Shown: positions 8,711 to 17,267 of the stretch, piece after piece | Numbering within the stretch: the first letter of the stretch is position 1 | Layout: each line of letters opens with the position of its first letter | Assembly: GCA_028281795.1 (NCBI GenBank) | Contig: JANQJE010000153.1 | Span: 1-33,363, forward strand | DNA: 33,363 nucleotides | Direction of reading: 5' to 3' | Source: Cohaesibacteraceae bacterium | Lineage (GTDB): Bacteria > Pseudomonadota > Alphaproteobacteria > Rhizobiales > MH13 | Notes under the pieces: model-generated | Databases searched by the model: none | The model's input: the letters and a program-made list of their open reading frames with translations, nothing else | What the model was told of the DNA's origin: nothing | Made by a program: the position numbers and the translations under genes

Positions 8711-9786
8711 CAGCCCGTCTGGCGCAGGGCTGCCTGCGTGTCCGGGTCGAACAGATGCACCTGATCGGGTGGGATGGCGAGGCCGACATTTTCACCGGCT
8801 TTCAGTGCGCTGGTCCCGTTTGTGACGAGTACCAGTTCCGGATCGTTCTCTGTGAACAGATAGCTGGACGATCCCGTCGCTTCGACAGCGGCTATGCGCG
8901 TCGGGACGGCGCCAGGTGCGTCGGGTGCAACGACCGAGACATGTTCAGGGCGTAGGCCCACGGTCACGGCTTGACCCGGCTGCATGGTCACATCGGTCGC
9001 GATTGTTGCGCCAAGCGCCGCGACGCTGGAGCCGTCTTCGGCCACAACGCCTGGGGCGAAGTTCATGGCCGGCGATCCGATGAAACCTGCCACGAACCGG
9101 TTGGCGGGACGCTCGTAGAGTTCGAGCGGTGCGCCTTGCTGCTCAATCACGCCAGCGCGCAGGACCACGACATGGTCGGCCATCGTCATGGCTTCGATCT
9201 GATCGTGCGTCACATAGACGGAGGTTGCACCGATCCTGTCGTGCAAGGCCCGGATTTCCTTGCGCATACGCACCCGCAAGGCGGCGTCCAGGTTCGACAG
9301 GGGCTCGTCGAACAGAAATGCCTTCGGCGAGCGGATGATCGCCCGGCCCATGGCTACCCGCTGGCGTTGACCGCCGGACAAGGCGCGGGGGAACCGGTCA
9401 AGCAGGTTTTCCAGACCGATGGTTTCGGCAACTTCCTGCGCGCGCTTTGCGCGTTCGGCTTTGGAGACGCCTTTCAAACGCAGCGCATAGGTGAGATTGT
9501 CGCGCACATTCATGTGAGGGTAGAGCGCGTACGACTGGAACACCATCGCCAGGTCCCGGTGGCGCGGCGCAAGATCGTTCACCAGCCGGTCCTCGATCCA
9601 CATGTTCCCGGCGCTGATCTTTTCGAGACCAGCGATGGTACGCAGAAGGGTCGACTTGCCGCATCCCGATGGCCCGACCAGCGCGACGAACCCGCCTTTG
9701 GGAATGGTCAGATCGACGCTCTTCAAGGCGTGGAACGCGCCATAGTGCTTGTCGACGTTCTCGATACGGATTTGAGGCTGACTCAT
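8710..9786 (-). CDS. Carbohydrate ABC transporter ATP-binding protein (UgpC/MalK-like)
   Basis: MSQPQIRIENVDKHYGAFHALKSVDL; Walker A GPSGCGKST; LSGGQRQRVAMGRAI; C-terminal TOBE-like region. Confidence 0.92.
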   Translation of the reverse strand: MSQPQIRIENVDKHYGAFHALKSVDLTIPKGGFVALVGPSGCGKSTLLRTIAGLEKISAGNMWIEDRLVNDLAPRHRDLAMVFQSYALYPHMNVRDNLTYALRLKGVSKAERAKRAQEVAETIGLENLLDRFPRALSGGQRQRVAMGRAIIRSPKAFLFDEPLSNLDAALRVRMRKEIRALHDRIGATSVYVTHDQIEAMTMADHVVVLRAGVIEQQGAPLELYERPANRFVAGFIGSPAMNFAPGVVAEDGSSVAALGATIATDVTMQPGQAVTVGLRPEHVSVVAPDAPGAVPTRIAAVEATGSSSYLFTENDPELVLVTNGTSALKAGENVGLAIPPDQVHLFDPDTQAALRQTG

Positions 9787-10610
9787 TTCAGGGCTCCGGA
9801 GGTCAGACCGTTGACGATCTGGCGTTGCAGGAGGACGAAGGCGGCGAGGATCGGCGTCACATAGGTCGCCGCGAAGGCCATAATCGCGTTCCAGTTCACC
9901 ACGTTGGGTTGGAGGAAATTCGTCATGCCGATGGACGCCGGTTGCAGGCGGTTGTCGGCGATCAGCGAGGCCGAATAGACGTATTCTCCGAAGCCCTGCA
10001 TAAAGATGAGAAGCGCGGCTACGAGGATGCCGTTGCGCGCCAGCGGCAGCACGATGAAGAAGAATGCCCCGGCGCGCGAGTTGCCATCGACGAGCGCCGC
10101 TTCCTCCAGTTCCCTTGGGATGGTCATGAAGGTTGCGCGGCAGAGAATGACGAAGAATGGCATCGTTTTCGCGGCGATGGCGAGCACGGCGGCCAGGCGC
10201 GGATAGTCGAGCAGGCCTATGGAGGCGAACCCGACAAAGATGGGCGTTACCATCAGGCTCGGCGGCAACACCTGAAGCATCAGGACTGTGAACAGCGCCA
10301 CATCGATCCAGCCATTGCGGTAGCGTGCAAGGACATAGGCTGCACCCGCTCCGATGATGGCCGTAATGGCGGTGACACCTGAGGCGATGAGCAGCGAGTT
10401 CCACAGATAGCGCGGGATGTTGGTGGTCGCCCAGACCTCCGCATAGGTGCTCCATTGCGGGTCTTCGGGAAGCAGCTGCGGCGGGACGGCGAAGATGGCC
10501 GAGCCGGTCTTCAGGCTGGTGACGTACATCCAGTAAAGCGGGAACAGGTAGATAACCGCCAGCAGTAGCGCAATGAGGAAGAGGATGCGGTTGTGAAGGG
10601 GTGATCGCAT
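9783..10610 (-). CDS. Carbohydrate ABC transporter permease (CUT1, MalG-like)
   Basis: MRSPLHNRILFLIALLLAVIYLFPLYWMYVTSLK; EAALVDGNSRAGAFFFIVLPLARNGILVAALL (EAA motif). Confidence 0.9.
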   Translation of the reverse strand: MRSPLHNRILFLIALLLAVIYLFPLYWMYVTSLKTGSAIFAVPPQLLPEDPQWSTYAEVWATTNIPRYLWNSLLIASGVTAITAIIGAGAAYVLARYRNGWIDVALFTVLMLQVLPPSLMVTPIFVGFASIGLLDYPRLAAVLAIAAKTMPFFVILCRATFMTIPRELEEAALVDGNSRAGAFFFIVLPLARNGILVAALLIFMQGFGEYVYSASLIADNRLQPASIGMTNFLQPNVVNWNAIMAFAATYVTPILAAFVLLQRQIVNGLTSGALK

Positions 10611-10618
10611 GGGCCGTC

Positions 10619-11521
10619 TCACATCCGCGTTTCGGCGCGCGTCGAGCGTACATAGACCAGCGACACGGCAAGCACGACGAGGATCATCATCACCGAGATC
10701 ACCGCGCCGCGCCCGAAGTCGAACTCCCGGAAGGACAATTGCCACGACCAGTACTGCGCCACGGTGGACGAGCCTGCTGGACCACCGGAGGTGATGGCGG
10801 CGAAGAGATCGAACTGTTGCAGTGTGAAGATGACCCCAAGTGCGAGAACGGCTCCGATGGTGGAGCGCATCATAGGCAGCGTGATCGTCCAGAATTTCTG
10901 CCAGGCCGTCGCACCATCCAGAGCCGCTGCCTCGTATAGGTCGTCGGGAATCGCGGCGAGCCCGACCGACAGCAGGATCATGTTGAACGGCATGCCGTAC
11001 CAGATGTTGGCAAGGATCACCGAGTAGAGCGACACGTCGATGTCGGAGCGCCAGAAGATCGGTTCGGAGATGAGCCCCATGCTCAAAAGGACGTGGTTGA
11101 TGACGCCAAAATCACCCGATAGCAGCCAGTTCCAAAGCACGCCGACGACAAGGCCAGGCATCACCCAGGCGGCCAGGAAGAGCCCTCGGAACCATGTCGC
11201 GCCCGGGAACTTCTGATGAAAGAACAGAGCAAACGCAAAACCGATGGTAAATTGAAAGGCAACCGATCCAACCGTGAAGATGATCGTGTTCCACAACACC
11301 ATCTGGGCCAGCGGGTCGCGGAAGATGGAGAGGTAATTGTCCCAGCCGGCGCCGGGGTGCAGCAGGGTCCCGAGCGAGAAGACGTCGACCTGCTGAAACG
11401 AGATGATGACATTGTAGAGAAGCGGCAGGCCGGCAAAGGCGAGCAGGTAGAGCAACGCAAAACCGATGAGCAGCGTATCGAAGCCGATGCCATCGCGCAT
11501 GCTTCTCAGAGGACCCATCAT
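10619..11521 (-). CDS. Carbohydrate ABC transporter permease (CUT1, MalF-like)
   Basis: Multi-TM; EAAALDGATAWQKFWTITLPMMRSTIGAV (EAA motif). Confidence 0.9.
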   Translation of the reverse strand: MMGPLRSMRDGIGFDTLLIGFALLYLLAFAGLPLLYNVIISFQQVDVFSLGTLLHPGAGWDNYLSIFRDPLAQMVLWNTIIFTVGSVAFQFTIGFAFALFFHQKFPGATWFRGLFLAAWVMPGLVVGVLWNWLLSGDFGVINHVLLSMGLISEPIFWRSDIDVSLYSVILANIWYGMPFNMILLSVGLAAIPDDLYEAAALDGATAWQKFWTITLPMMRSTIGAVLALGVIFTLQQFDLFAAITSGGPAGSSTVAQYWSWQLSFREFDFGRGAVISVMMILVVLAVSLVYVRSTRAETRM

Positions 11522-11540
11522 GGTGCTCCTGTTGGGTGGA

Positions 11541-11572
11541 TCAGGCGGCAATCCGGTGCCGCTGCCGCCTGA
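11541..11572. repeat. Perfect inverted repeat (intercistronic hairpin) between binding-protein and permease genes
   Basis: TCAGGCGGCA-N12-TGCCGCCTGA, 10-bp perfect stem, no T-tract. Confidence 0.7.
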
Positions 11573-11602
11573 CCTGTGTGCAGTGATCGGACCCCGATCC
11601 GA

Positions 11603-12820
11603 TCAGTTGAGGATACCATCGATGACGCTTTGTGCGTCATCAAGGGCTTCCTGCGGTTCTTTCTGGCCGGTTAGCGAGGACTGAATCGCGTCCTGAATGG
11701 CGCGGGAAATGCGCGGCCATTCGGGGTGTGGGCCACGGTTGGCGGCGTATTGAAGCTGCTCGGTGAACACTTCTGCTGCTGCGTCGATACGCGCATCGCC
11801 GGTCGAGGCGAGAGGAACGTCGACGCGGGAAGGCATGCGGGTAAACTCCGGCCACATGCGATGCGCCTGACTGTCAAAGTACTCCAGGAAGGCGAATGCT
11901 TCATCCGGGTGTTCGGTGTTGGCGAAGATCGCCAGATTGAAGTCACCCAAAGCTGAGGCGCGCGGGCCACCCTCTTCACGCACCGGAAGCAGCGTCACGC
12001 CCCAGTCGAAGTCCGCATCGGCCGCCATACGGCCAAGTTCCCATGGTCCGGAGATCACCATCGCGGCGTTGCCGCCATTGAAGGTTCCGGTGGAATCCCA
12101 CTGGCCGCGTGTCAGCGTGTCGGGGCTGGTAAGACCTTCATCGAGCAAAGTCTTCCAGAAGGAGAGCGCATCGGCCGCCCCATCGCCATTGACTTGCTCG
12201 AAGGAACCGCCGGTCATCTGCAGCCAGGGAAGGAACTGGAACGTGCCTTCTTCGGATGCCTTGGCGGAGAAGGCGATGCCATAGACATCATTGTCCGGAT
12301 CGGTCAGCGCGGAAGCGGCCTCGTAGAGTTCATCCCAGGTAGAAGGCGGATTGTCTGGATCGAGGCCGGCGGCTTCGAACAGATCCTTGTTGTAGTAGAG
12401 CGCGATGGTGTTGGAAGCACGTGGGATGCCATAGACGCCACCGTCCCAGGTGAAGGATGAGCGTGGACCGGGGAAGTAATTGTCCATGTCGATCTGGTCG
12501 GACGCTGTGGCGAGGTCCGTCAGATCGAGGAAGGCGCCACGTGCGGCAAAGGCTGCATGGTCGGGGTTGTCGATGGAAATGATGTCCGGATTGGTACCGG
12601 TTGCAAAGGCCCGCAGATTTTCCGTCACGATGTCATCGAAGCGGATCTCGCGAACGTCGATGGTGATGCCATTGTCCATTTCGGTGAACTCACCGGCGAA
12701 GGTGGCTTCGGCGCCGGTGGCGCTTTCGGTCCACAGGGTGAGCGTGACATCCTGGGCCGCGACGTTGGCGGTGGATGTCAGAAGCGCCGCGAAGGCAAGC
12801 GCTGTGAGTGTCTGTTTCAT
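11603..12820 (-). CDS. Carbohydrate ABC transporter substrate-binding protein (family 1/CUT1)
   Basis: Signal peptide [44 protein letters not shown]...[30 protein letters not shown]. Confidence 0.92.
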   Translation of the reverse strand: MKQTLTALAFAALLTSTANVAAQDVTLTLWTESATGAEATFAGEFTEMDNGITIDVREIRFDDIVTENLRAFATGTNPDIISIDNPDHAAFAARGAFLDLTDLATASDQIDMDNYFPGPRSSFTWDGGVYGIPRASNTIALYYNKDLFEAAGLDPDNPPSTWDELYEAASALTDPDNDVYGIAFSAKASEEGTFQFLPWLQMTGGSFEQVNGDGAADALSFWKTLLDEGLTSPDTLTRGQWDSTGTFNGGNAAMVISGPWELGRMAADADFDWGVTLLPVREEGGPRASALGDFNLAIFANTEHPDEAFAFLEYFDSQAHRMWPEFTRMPSRVDVPLASTGDARIDAAAEVFTEQLQYAANRGPHPEWPRISRAIQDAIQSSLTGQKEPQEALDDAQSVIDGILN

Positions 12821-12880
12821 GATGGTCTCCCTTGTTGTCGGCGCCTTGGTGGCGCTTTTTGGATGTGGCTCTCCATAGGG

Positions 12881-14965
12881 TCAGGTGGGGGGCAAGAGTG
12901 CGGGGAAAGCCTGGGTGAAGCGTTGGATTGCGTCGGCGCGAACGAACACGCCGGGTTTGCCAAACGGTGCGTCGACGAGCGGCTGCGAGCCACCGCCATG
13001 GGTTTCTCCTGACCACACATGCACCCAGTCGGTGCCGTCAGGCAGCATGACGCGGAGCGTTGTCTCGCCAGGGTTCAGGACCGGAGCGACCAGCATGTCC
13101 GGTCCAAGCATGTAGCTCATGCCGTCGGCTCCAGCGTCTGTCTCGAAATGATAGAACAGCGGTGCCATCACCGGGTCGCCTGTCTTGGTGTAGTGGGCGA
13201 AAACCTCTTCCAGATAGGGTCTCAATGCCTCACGTACCTTCAGCAGGTCGGTCAGAACGGCCTCGACCTCCTCGCCAAAGGACCAGATCTCGTTCGGCCC
13301 ACCGGTGCTGGTGAAGATGTTGAATGTGTCCTGGCCGTAGCTCACCGGCTCCCCGTCCTCTGGAACGGGCACGCCTTCGGGCACACGGAAGCCATGCAGG
13401 CGGCAGATCGGCGAGAAAACACCGAATTCGAACCAGCGGATCAGCAGTTCGCGGAACGCGTTTGAGCCGCCATGACCGTCGTAAAACCCACCGATATCGG
13501 TGGTCCACCAGCCCATACCGGCCATTCCTGCATGCAGGCCCGCAGGTAGCTGTGCGCGGAACCAGTCCCAATCCGACCAGACATCGCCGGACCAGAGGAT
13601 CACGCCATGCTGCTGCGAGCCTGCCCAGGCGGATCGGCAGAGCAGCACACCATCTTGGTGACCCAGCGCATCGAGATTTTGACGGTAGTTGGCTTCGTGC
13701 AGGACCGGATAGCCGCTGAGCATTTCAGCGCCATTGCCAAGCGCCGTGCGGACATTTTCCGGATGGGCCGGCCTCATTTCCGGCTCGCACGCATCGAGCC
13801 AGAAATTCTTGAAGCCATTGTCGACGTAGTTCTCTTTCACCAGTTTCCAGTGGAAGTCACGCGCTTCAGGGTTGAAGGCATCGTAATAGGTGAAGAAGCC
13901 GGGCCCGAACGGGTCCTTGTCCGGGAACGGAATCATCACCGGTGAGCCACGCTCGGAGGTGAAGATCAATCCGCGCTCGGTCATGTGCTTGTAGTGGTCG
14001 GAGGCTGCGGACACCGTTGGCCAGATGGAGACCATGACCTCGATGCCCATGGCACCCAACTCGTCTACCAGGCCCTTGGGATCAGGCCATTCCTTGGGAT
14101 CGAACTTCCACTCGCCCTGACGGCTCCAGGCAAAGAAGTCGATGACGATGCAGGAGAGTGGGAGCCCGCGTGCTTTGTGTTCACGGGCCACGGAAAGGAG
14201 TTCGTCCTGTGTGCGGTAGCGCAGCTTGCATTGCCAGAAGCCCAATGCCCAATCGGGGATATCGGGCGATTTGCCCGTGGCGGTGATGTAGCTGCGCACA
14301 ATCTCGCGAGGGGTGTCTCCAGCAGTGATCCAATAGTCCAGCCCGTTGGTCGCGTCGGCTGTCCAGCGTGTAACGTTGCTGGCAAACTCGGCGCGTCCGA
14401 CGGCCGGGTTGTTCCACAGAAAGCCATAGCCGCGTGAGGAGACCACGAACGGGATCACCACATGGGCATTCTGCTGCATCAGCGTGGTGGAAACGCCTTT
14501 CAGGTCCATCCTGCCATGCTGCGGCTGGCCAAGACCCCAAAGCCGCTCACCATCATAGGCCTTGAACTGTTGTTCCAGTTTCCAGGAGCCCGATGCCAGG
14601 GCCTTGAAGTTGCGTGGACGCGGCCCGGCAAAATGAGAGCGGGTTTCACAGAGCAGTTCTTCACCCGTATCGGCGCGTACAAAGCGGAGCATCAGTTCGC
14701 GGCGAACGTCTGCACCATAGCGTGTTTTGATCCAAAGCTCGGCACGTAACCGGCCGCGCGTTATGGAAGCGGTTTCACCATCAATGGTGATCTCGGCATT
14801 CTGTCCATCGACGGGCAGAAGCGCATCGACATGCGGCGGCACAAGCTCCTGACCGGGACGCGCCCGCACACGCAGTGCATCCTCGCCCCATGGCTCGACC
14901 CGCAGTCGCTCTCCAAGAAAATCACAAACCAGCGCACTACCATCGCGTGTGAACACAGCGGTCAT
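12881..14965 (-). CDS. Glycoside hydrolase family 31 protein (alpha-xylosidase/alpha-glucosidase-like)
   Basis: GFWQCKLRYRTQDELLSVAREHKARGLPLSCIVIDFFAW; candidate catalytic FWLDACEPEMRP; WSGDVWSDWDWFRAQLPAGLHAGMAGMGWWTTDIGGF. Confidence 0.9.
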   Translation of the reverse strand: MTAVFTRDGSALVCDFLGERLRVEPWGEDALRVRARPGQELVPPHVDALLPVDGQNAEITIDGETASITRGRLRAELWIKTRYGADVRRELMLRFVRADTGEELLCETRSHFAGPRPRNFKALASGSWKLEQQFKAYDGERLWGLGQPQHGRMDLKGVSTTLMQQNAHVVIPFVVSSRGYGFLWNNPAVGRAEFASNVTRWTADATNGLDYWITAGDTPREIVRSYITATGKSPDIPDWALGFWQCKLRYRTQDELLSVAREHKARGLPLSCIVIDFFAWSRQGEWKFDPKEWPDPKGLVDELGAMGIEVMVSIWPTVSAASDHYKHMTERGLIFTSERGSPVMIPFPDKDPFGPGFFTYYDAFNPEARDFHWKLVKENYVDNGFKNFWLDACEPEMRPAHPENVRTALGNGAEMLSGYPVLHEANYRQNLDALGHQDGVLLCRSAWAGSQQHGVILWSGDVWSDWDWFRAQLPAGLHAGMAGMGWWTTDIGGFYDGHGGSNAFRELLIRWFEFGVFSPICRLHGFRVPEGVPVPEDGEPVSYGQDTFNIFTSTGGPNEIWSFGEEVEAVLTDLLKVREALRPYLEEVFAHYTKTGDPVMAPLFYHFETDAGADGMSYMLGPDMLVAPVLNPGETTLRVMLPDGTDWVHVWSGETHGGGSQPLVDAPFGKPGVFVRADAIQRFTQAFPALLPPT

Positions 14966-14968
14966 CGT

Positions 14969-15724
14969 CTATCCAATCGCAAGGTAAGCGCCGTCGAGAA
15001 TGACGGCGGTGCCGGACATGTAGTCGGCCTCATCAGAGGCTACGAACGCGGCCAGCGCCGCAACTTCTTCCGGTTGGGCAGCACGCCCCGCCGGGATACC
15101 TGCGATGACCTCATCCATGATGTCTTGAGGGATCGCCTTGACCGCCTCGGTGGCGATCAACCCGGGGGCAAGGGCAACGGCGCGGATGTCGGGTGCATGG
15201 TCGAGTGCCAGTGAGCGCGTCATGGCGAGCACGGCGCCCTTGGTCGCCTGATAGGCTGAAAAGCCCTTTTCGCCGACGAAACTCTGGACCGAAGCCGTGT
15301 TGACGATCACGCCCTTTCCCCCCTGTTCGCGCATCTGTTCGACGGCGACCTTGGCGCCCATCCAGTAACCGCGAATGCCAACGCCGGTGATGGCGTTGAA
15401 CTCTTCGAGCGTCTGTTCGTGAATCGGCTTGAAGACGGCGGTGAAAGCGTTGTTGTGCCAGATGTCGATGCGCCCGAACCGCTCGACCGTTTCGGAGGCC
15501 AGCGCCTGCACCTGATCCGGTTCCGCCATGTCTGTGTGGTGAAAGGCTCCGCCGATGGCATCGGCGATGTCAGCACCTTTCGGATTGATGTCGGCGATCA
15601 TCACCTTGGCGCCTTCTTGTGCAAAGCGCTCGGCGCAGGCCCGGCCAATGCCCTCGGCTGCGCCGGTGATCACGTAGACTTTGCCCTCGTGTCGGCCCGG
15701 TACGGGAAACATGCGGGCGCTCAT
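14969..15724 (-). CDS. Short-chain dehydrogenase/reductase
   Basis: GxxxGxG-type motif TGAAEGIG; NTASVQSF...YQATKGAV catalytic S-Y-K pattern. Confidence 0.92.
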   Translation of the reverse strand: MSARMFPVPGRHEGKVYVITGAAEGIGRACAERFAQEGAKVMIADINPKGADIADAIGGAFHHTDMAEPDQVQALASETVERFGRIDIWHNNAFTAVFKPIHEQTLEEFNAITGVGIRGYWMGAKVAVEQMREQGGKGVIVNTASVQSFVGEKGFSAYQATKGAVLAMTRSLALDHAPDIRAVALAPGLIATEAVKAIPQDIMDEVIAGIPAGRAAQPEEVAALAAFVASDEADYMSGTAVILDGAYLAIG

Positions 15725-16050
15725 GGACGATCCTTTGGCAGAATCACATGCTCGTCGGTGACGAGGAACGTCACGCTTTCCAGAAAGTTGTCGGTGTCCT
15801 TGGCGGCTATGTCGTTTTCCGGCGAGGCAAGGCCAGCCACCATGGATGCGCGGTCATCGAAGTAGATCTCGGCGGAGCCGTGGTAGGGCGCTTCGGGCAT
15901 GTCGCCCGGATCGCCTGCAATGTTGATGCGATAGCCGCGCATGCCAGGAATGGCGGCGGCGAGGGGAGCATGAACGTCCACCCAATAGTCGGCAAAGGCC
16001 TCATGGGTGAGGTCCGGCCGTCGGCGCACAAGGGCGACGAGTTTGATCAT
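15721..16050 (-). CDS. EthD-domain (dimeric alpha/beta barrel) small protein
   Basis: MIKLVALVRRRPDLTHEAFADYWVDVHAPLAAAIPGMRGYRIN; ATGA overlap with SDR; GGGAGGAAGC leader on the minus strand. Confidence 0.75.
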   Translation of the reverse strand: MIKLVALVRRRPDLTHEAFADYWVDVHAPLAAAIPGMRGYRINIAGDPGDMPEAPYHGSAEIYFDDRASMVAGLASPENDIAAKDTDNFLESVTFLVTDEHVILPKDRP

Positions 16051-16104
16051 GCTTCCTCCCGTTTTCTTATTGACCATAGTTCACGATGAATCCGCGCAAG
16101 CGTC

Positions 16105-16122
16105 AATACAAACCTTTGTATT
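16105..16122. promoter_or_regulatory. Putative LacI-family operator (AATACAAACCTTTGTATT) in the lacI/ethD divergent promoter region
   Basis: 8-2-8 perfect palindrome; on the minus strand it runs into TTGACG (-35-like), mirroring the site at 1238-1255. Confidence 0.8.
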
Positions 16123-16242
16123 TTTGCCGGACAGGGTGCAAAGTCGGTATGAGGGAGGGTATTCAAAGCATGATGCAAAGGGTTGTTTGTGCACGCAGGA
16201 GGCGGATCTGACGTGGTGGTTTCCGGTTATGGCGCGTAGTTC

Positions 16243-17262
16243 ATGAACACGCGCGTTGGGTTGAAACATATTGCCGAGCATCTCGGTCTGGACGTGTCGA
16301 CGGTATCGCGTGCATTGCGGTCCGACCCGCGCGTGAAGCCCGAGACATCCAGTACGATCCGTGAAGCGGCGGAGCGTATGGGCTACCGGCCCAATGCCAT
16401 GGCGCGCGCCTTGAAGGGTGGCACGACCAACCGCGTGGCCGTTCTTCTTTCACCGCCTCAGCAGCGTTTCGCGTCGCCGATCTTTCTGGAACTGCTCTCC
16501 ACGCTTGACCAGCGGCTGCGCGGGACGGGGCGCAGTCTGGCCGTTTTCGCCGCGCAGGAACGCAGCGAAGAACCGGAGATCGTGCGCGCCATCGTTGAAG
16601 ACAGGCTGGCCGATGGCATCGTCCTTGGCCGGACGCGGCTTGAGGATCCACGCGTTGCGTATCTGATGGAGACCGGCTTTCCATTTGTTACCTTCGGACG
16701 TACCGAATGGGAGCAGGATCATTCCTGGATCGAGATCGACTATGCGCATGCCGGTGAACTGGCCGTCGAAGCGCTCAGTCTTGCCCAACCGAATGCGCTT
16801 CATGTTCTTTCTGCTCCGGAAGGTCTGCGCTTTGCCGATCAGTATGTGATCGGCGCAAAGTCCGCTGCGTTGCGGTGCGGGCTGGGCAATGTCGTGATCC
16901 ACAGGATCGAGATGACCGAAGCGATGGGTGAAGAGGTGGCCATGGGGCTGCTGGAAAAAAACGGACGGCAAGCGCTTGCCTGCATTCAGGATTCGCTGGC
17001 GTTTGGCGTCTACCGTGCGGCCGCGAAGCTTGGGCTTGCGCTTGGCAAAGATGCGGCGGTCTTCGGCGGTCAGAACTTCCCCGGCTCAGAGCATACAGCC
17101 CCGCCGCTTTCGACCTTTTCCACGGAGGACAGCCGGGTGGCCCGTCTGCTGAGCGATGTGATGTTGCAACGGCTTGACGGGCCCAAAGATCAGCAGGCGT
17201 TTACCCATCAGGTGATCGAGCCGCGCGCGCTCTTGCGCGGCTCGCATCTGATGGATGATTAG
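16243..17262 (+). CDS. LacI-family transcriptional regulator
   Basis: N-terminal HTH VGLKHIAEHLGLDVSTVSRALRSDPRVKPETSSTIREAAERMGYRPNAMARALKGG. Confidence 0.95.
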   Translation: MNTRVGLKHIAEHLGLDVSTVSRALRSDPRVKPETSSTIREAAERMGYRPNAMARALKGGTTNRVAVLLSPPQQRFASPIFLELLSTLDQRLRGTGRSLAVFAAQERSEEPEIVRAIVEDRLADGIVLGRTRLEDPRVAYLMETGFPFVTFGRTEWEQDHSWIEIDYAHAGELAVEALSLAQPNALHVLSAPEGLRFADQYVIGAKSAALRCGLGNVVIHRIEMTEAMGEEVAMGLLEKNGRQALACIQDSLAFGVYRAAAKLGLALGKDAAVFGGQNFPGSEHTAPPLSTFSTEDSRVARLLSDVMLQRLDGPKDQQAFTHQVIEPRALLRGSHLMDD

Positions 17263-17267
17263 CCGCC

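Noticed and set aside
8710-10671. 653-aa ORF in the track on the minus strand
   Set aside because: Only the part from ATG 9786 is an ABC ATPase. The N-terminal 295 residues are the out-of-frame shadow of the permease gene 9783-10610.
12841-12855. GCGCC-TTGGT-GGCGC hairpin followed by TTTTT upstream of the CUT1 binding protein
   Set aside because: The T-tract is on the plus strand while local genes are on the minus strand, and the stem is only 5-6 bp; not called as a terminator.
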